From DASZHJ01 sp035541215 (GTDB lineage: Bacteria; Pseudomonadota; Alphaproteobacteria; ATCC43930; CGMCC-115725), in assembly GCA_035541215.1 (NCBI GenBank), contig DATKNV010000125.1:1-64000 (forward strand): DNA of 64,000 nt. Direction: 5' to 3'. Below the pieces are notes generated by a model. It worked only from the letters and a program-made list of their open reading frames with translations, did no database searches and was not told the DNA's origin. The translations under genes and the position numbers were made by a program. This document shows positions 60,714 through 64,000 of the stretch, piece after piece (position 1 is the first letter of the stretch; every line of letters begins with the position of its first letter).

Positions 60714-61967
60714 TCACTTGCTCGGCTTCTGGTAGGTGTACTTCACGTTCGCGATGTCGCGCGGCCAGACGATCGGCGCGTCGTCGGCGTCCTGACCGAC
60801 CTTGTCGTACTGCACCAGCGCGACCGGCGCGTTCATGAACTGGTGATAGGCCCAGTCCGGCTCGTGGCTGGTCGAGAAGGTGTAGCGGCCGCGTCCCAGC
60901 ACGATGTCGGTCTTCTCGAGCGCGGCGATGATCGCCTTGCCGTCGGTAGAGCCGGCTCGCTTGATCGCGTCGGCGAGCACCAGCATAGCGTCGTAGTTCT
61001 CGATCGCCTGCGGCGAGGCCGGCGCGTTGAACTTCTTCTGGAACGCCGCCTTGAAGGCCTTGGTCACGTCGTTATCGGCCGCCTTCGGCAGACCGACGAT
61101 CTCCGTGACGAGACCCACGCCGCCCTGGCCGACGTTCTTCCAGAAGGTCGGATCGACCGCCGGACCGCCGGAGTTCGCGATGCCAGTCTGCGCCGTCGGC
61201 GCGAAGCCGAGGGTGAAGGACTGGCTGATCATGGGATAGGCGCCGGCCTCGCTGTACTCCGTCATGAAGAAGTCGAAGGGCGGCTGGTGAGCCTTGAAAC
61301 GCTCGATCTGCGCCGTGAACTCGGTCGCGTTCGGATCGGCGCCGACGTTCTCGTACTTGACGCCGTGCTTATCGAGCCCGGGGAGCAGAACGTCGAGCGC
61401 GCTCTGTCCGCCGTCCGTTTTCTCCGCGAGAATCGCGACGTTCTTGAAGCCGGCGGCGGCGATCCAGTCCGCGTATTTGCCGGCGATCAGCGCCTGGTTG
61501 GGCGCCACCCGGAAGACCTCGGGATAACCCTTGCCGGTGATCTTGAGGGCCCAGACGTCGACCGCGATGATCGGAATGCCCGCCTTGTGCGCGACCTCCA
61601 TCTCCGCGAGGAACACGGAGCTGTGGAACTCGCCGGTGATGGCAACGACCTTGTCCTGCGAGATCAGGCGCTCGGCGGCGGCGGTGCCCTCCTCGGGCTT
61701 GCCGCGCGTATCCTGGAAGACGAGCTCGATTTGCTTTCCGAGGAGACCGCCCTTGGCGTTGATCTCTTCGGCCGCGAGCTGGGCGGCTTGTTTCATCAGC
61801 GCGCCCTCAGCATAGCCGCCGGGAGGCGACAGCGGCCCGACCCATCCGATCTTGATCGTATCCGCCGCCTTGACCGGCGCGCCCATGAATTGTGACGACA
61901 GGATGACAACCCCGCCGATAACTGCGGCGAGCTTGCCGGCGACATGCCAGCGTCCATTGACCCGCAT
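60714..61967 (-). CDS. ABC transporter substrate-binding protein (LivK/HAAT type)
   Basis: 417 residues from the ATG at 61967 with TCGGAGGTGG upstream; the open frame continues 57 codons further but without coding features. The signal peptide spans LAAVIGGVVILSSQFMGAP with cleavage near VKAAD. The mature protein starts TIKIGWVGPLSPPGGYAEG and has the type I periplasmic fold: AAEEINAKGGLLGKQIELVF, VAITGEFHSSVFLAEMEVAH, VAILAEKTDGGQSALDVLLP. The ligand is unknown; amino acids, amides or short organic acids are usual. It heads the livHMGF operon. Confidence 0.9.
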   Translation of the reverse strand: MRVNGRWHVAGKLAAVIGGVVILSSQFMGAPVKAADTIKIGWVGPLSPPGGYAEGALMKQAAQLAAEEINAKGGLLGKQIELVFQDTRGKPEEGTAAAERLISQDKVVAITGEFHSSVFLAEMEVAHKAGIPIIAVDVWALKITGKGYPEVFRVAPNQALIAGKYADWIAAAGFKNVAILAEKTDGGQSALDVLLPGLDKHGVKYENVGADPNATEFTAQIERFKAHQPPFDFFMTEYSEAGAYPMISQSFTLGFAPTAQTGIANSGGPAVDPTFWKNVGQGGVGLVTEIVGLPKAADNDVTKAFKAAFQKKFNAPASPQAIENYDAMLVLADAIKRAGSTDGKAIIAALEKTDIVLGRGRYTFSTSHEPDWAYHQFMNAPVALVQYDKVGQDADDAPIVWPRDIANVKYTYQKPSK

Positions 61968-62208
61968 TGTCCACCTCCGATTTTGTCGCGTTGGTACGCT
62001 CGTGATTGCTAGGCATCCCACAAGCCCTCGGTGCATCCGACCGAGGCCGCAGCCACTATAGCACCGCGAATTTTGCGCATACATGTCGGTTTCGCGCAAC
62101 TCGCCCCAGAGGCTGCCTTGCCGCGCGGGCTGCGGCAAAATAAGCTCGGAGGCACCGAATTCCGCCCCAAGATTCCGAGCGGGCGGACTTTATCCAAGGG
62201 GTACCGCG

Positions 62209-63594
62209 ATGACCGAGCTCTTGCCGAATTCGCCCGCCGCGCGGGACGTGGCCTATCACGTCCATCCGCAGACCAATCTGCGCAAGCTGCGCGAGGAAGG
62301 TCCGCTCGTGATCACCCGCGGCAAGGGCTGCCGCATCTTCGACGACGCCGGCAAGGACTACATCGAGGCGGCCGCGGGCCTCTGGTGCGCCGCGCTGGGA
62401 TTCAGCGCCTCCGAGCGGCTCGCGCGCGTCGCCTACGACCAGATGAAGGCGCTCGCCTACTACCACACCTTCCGCCAGACCTCGCATCCCGCCGCGATCG
62501 ATCTCGCGGAGAAGCTGCTCTCGATCGCGCCGAAGGGCATGTCGAAGGCGATCTTCCAGTGCTCGGGCTCGGAGGCGAACGACACCGCGATCAAGCTCAT
62601 CTGGTACTACCACCACGCCACCGGCAATCCTCAGAAGATGAAGATCATCGGCCGCAAGAACGGCTATCACGGCAACACCATCGCCGCCGTGAGCGTCTCC
62701 GGCCGGCCCGACATGCATGCGGATTTCGGCCTGCCGCTGCCGATGATGCGGCACACGGAATTCCCGCACTACTACCGCTTCCACGAGGAGGGCGAGAGCG
62801 AGGAGCAGTTCGCGACCCGGATGGCCGATGCGCTCGAGAAGCTCATCCTCGCGGAAGGGCCGGAGACCGTCGGCGGCTTCTTCGCGGAGCCCGTGATGGG
62901 CGCGGGCGGCGGCATCGTCCCGCCCAAGACCTATTTCGAGAAGATCCAGCGCGTGCTGCGCAAATACGACGTGCTCTTCGTCGCGGACGAGGTGATCTGC
63001 GGCTTCGGGCGGACCGGCAACTGGTGGGGCTCCCAGACCTACGGGATCGAGCCCGACATGATCTCCTGCGCCAAGGCGCTCTCCGCGGCCTTCCAGCCGA
63101 TCTCGGCGCTGATGATCAGCGAGCGCGTCTATCAGGCGATGCTGACCGAGAGCGACAAGCGCGGCACCTTCGCGCACGGCTACACCCATGCGGGCCATCC
63201 GGTCTCCTCGGCCGTGGCGCTGGAGACGCTCCGCATCTACGAGGAGATGGACCTCGTGGGACACGTCCGCCGCGTCGGCGCCTATTTCCTCAGCGAGCTC
63301 GGGAAGTTCGCGGAGCATCCGCTGATCGGCGACGTCAGCGGCGTCGGGCTCCTTTGCGGGCTCGAGTTCGTCGCCGACAAGGCCGCGCGCAGCCCCTATG
63401 CGCCCGCGGGACGCGTGGGCCAGATCCTGGACCGCCACGCGCGGAGCCGCGGCCTCATCCTGCGCGTCATCGGCGACCGCGCCGTCTTCACCCCGCCGCT
63501 CATCATCGACGAGGCCGAGGTCGACGAGATGATCCGCCGCTTCCGCGGCGCGCTCGACGACACCTGGGGCGAGCTCCGCCGTCAGGCGGCGTAG
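62209..63594 (+). CDS. Class III (omega-type) aminotransferase
   Basis: 461 residues from the ATG at 62209; upstream in-frame sequence to 62083 overlaps the divergent promoter. The PLP lysine is Lys289 in MISCAKALSAAFQPISALMI. Other blocks: AAAGLWCAALGFSASERLA, FQCSGSEANDTAIKLIWYY, RKNGYHGNTIAAVSVSGRP, FVADEVICGFGRTGNWWGSQ and THAGHPVSSAVALETLRIYE. It matches omega-amine or beta-alanine:pyruvate transaminases. Divergent from the ABC importer gene; imported amines or amino acids may be its substrate, by inference. Confidence 0.9.
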   Translation: MTELLPNSPAARDVAYHVHPQTNLRKLREEGPLVITRGKGCRIFDDAGKDYIEAAAGLWCAALGFSASERLARVAYDQMKALAYYHTFRQTSHPAAIDLAEKLLSIAPKGMSKAIFQCSGSEANDTAIKLIWYYHHATGNPQKMKIIGRKNGYHGNTIAAVSVSGRPDMHADFGLPLPMMRHTEFPHYYRFHEEGESEEQFATRMADALEKLILAEGPETVGGFFAEPVMGAGGGIVPPKTYFEKIQRVLRKYDVLFVADEVICGFGRTGNWWGSQTYGIEPDMISCAKALSAAFQPISALMISERVYQAMLTESDKRGTFAHGYTHAGHPVSSAVALETLRIYEEMDLVGHVRRVGAYFLSELGKFAEHPLIGDVSGVGLLCGLEFVADKAARSPYAPAGRVGQILDRHARSRGLILRVIGDRAVFTPPLIIDEAEVDEMIRRFRGALDDTWGELRRQAA

Positions 63595-63603
63595 GGCGGT
63601 CCT

Positions 63604-64000
63604 TCAGACGACGCCGCGCGCGCGCAAGCCAGCGATCCCTGCGGCATCGTAGCCGAGGCCCTTCAGGACCTCCTCGGTGTGCTGGCCGAGCTCCGGCGTC
63701 GGGCGGTACTCCGCGGGCTCCTCGACGGCGCTCAGATGGATCGGCTGGCCCACGACCTCGATCTCGCCGAGCGCCGGGTGCCGCACGCGCTTCGCGATGC
63801 CGAGGTGGCGCACCTGGGGCTCGGCGAAGGTGCGGTCGATGCTGTTGATGGGCCCGCAGGGGACGCCCGCCTCGTTGAGGCGCTTCACCCAGTAGGCGCT
63901 CGGCTTTTGCCGCGTCACCGCGGCGAGGCGCTCGTTGAGCGCCGCGCGGTTGCGCGAGCGGAGCTCGTTGGTCGCGTGCTCGGGGTGCGCCAGCAGCTCC
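63604..64000 (-). CDS. CaiB/BaiF-type family III CoA transferase, C-terminal part
   Basis: The C-terminal 131 residues of a gene that starts beyond the window; the frame is open to base 64000. Visible blocks are ELLAHPEHATNELRSRNRAA, then NEAGVPCGPINSIDRTFAEP and PQVRHLGIAKRVRHPALGE, all standard for the C-terminal half of family III CoA transferases (formyl-CoA, carnitine or succinyl-CoA type). The catalytic aspartate lies in the missing N-terminal half. It converges with the aminotransferase gene (9 nt apart). Confidence 0.88.
   Translation of the reverse strand, partial: ELLAHPEHATNELRSRNRAALNERLAAVTRQKPSAYWVKRLNEAGVPCGPINSIDRTFAEPQVRHLGIAKRVRHPALGEIEVVGQPIHLSAVEEPAEYRPTPELGQHTEEVLKGLGYDAAGIAGLRARGVV

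Overview
The window is high-GC and densely coded, with almost every base in a gene. Gene content (hopanoid-associated HpnN, a urt-ure cluster, catabolic arginine deiminase genes, the DUF3141 / MaoC-Pta / AckA / FabI block, DUF3300-DUF2950) fits a soil- or plant-associated alphaproteobacterium, probably Hyphomicrobiales or Rhodospirillales. The exact lineage is inference. No rRNA or tRNA gene and no CRISPR array was seen.

Layout. 1-6016 (+): end of the urea ABC transporter (urtD partial, urtE) running into ureD-A-B-C-E-F-G. 6209-11216 (+): a sulfotransferase, an HpnL-like membrane protein and the hopanoid RND transporter HpnN. 11227-17228 (-): an arginine deiminase operon, read arcD remnant, arcA, arcB, arcC, solute-binding protein, APC-family antiporter; the first gene is an internally deleted arginine/ornithine antiporter. 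17551-22381: ppk2 (+), a membrane class III nucleotide cyclase (-), an AI-2E-type permease (-) and a SulP transporter (+). 22502-24943 (+): small secreted or envelope proteins (SYLF, glycine zipper, unknown, outer-membrane barrel). 24948-28858: two NarL/FixJ response regulators (-) divergent from a PAS histidine kinase (+). 28877-36147: envelope genes including an OmpA-type protein, a TolC-type protein and the DUF3300/DUF2950 pair. 36164-39728 (-): Mla-type lipid ABC transporter. 39856-43177: nhaA (-), then scoA-scoB and a VIT-like membrane protein (+).

43262-46662 is an IS1595-type transposon with 24-bp perfect inverted ends and a CCCTAGGG flank on both sides. It carries the transposase plus five passenger genes, among them an NYN-domain nuclease-like protein, a protein with a HEPN-like R-x4-H motif, and a 58-residue protein. 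Its base composition is visibly more AT-rich than its surroundings.

46887-52680 (+): DUF3141 (PhaC-like hydrolase), MaoC-phosphotransacetylase fusion, acetate kinase, FabI. 52867-57165 (+): RND efflux adaptor and pump. 57170-61967 (-): branched-chain-type ABC importer. 62209 to the end: class III aminotransferase (+) and the end of a CaiB-type CoA transferase (-).

Two things stand out beyond gene content. A GGG-T/A-rich-CGGATT-CCC type motif recurs in intergenic regions ahead of ADI/ppk2, DUF3300, nhaA/scoA, the RND pump and others. That suggests a shared regulon, possibly of the NarL-type regulators encoded here. The genes under it (ADI, Ppk2, Pta-AckA) would make or conserve ATP without respiration, so a low-energy or low-oxygen response is a reasonable hypothesis.
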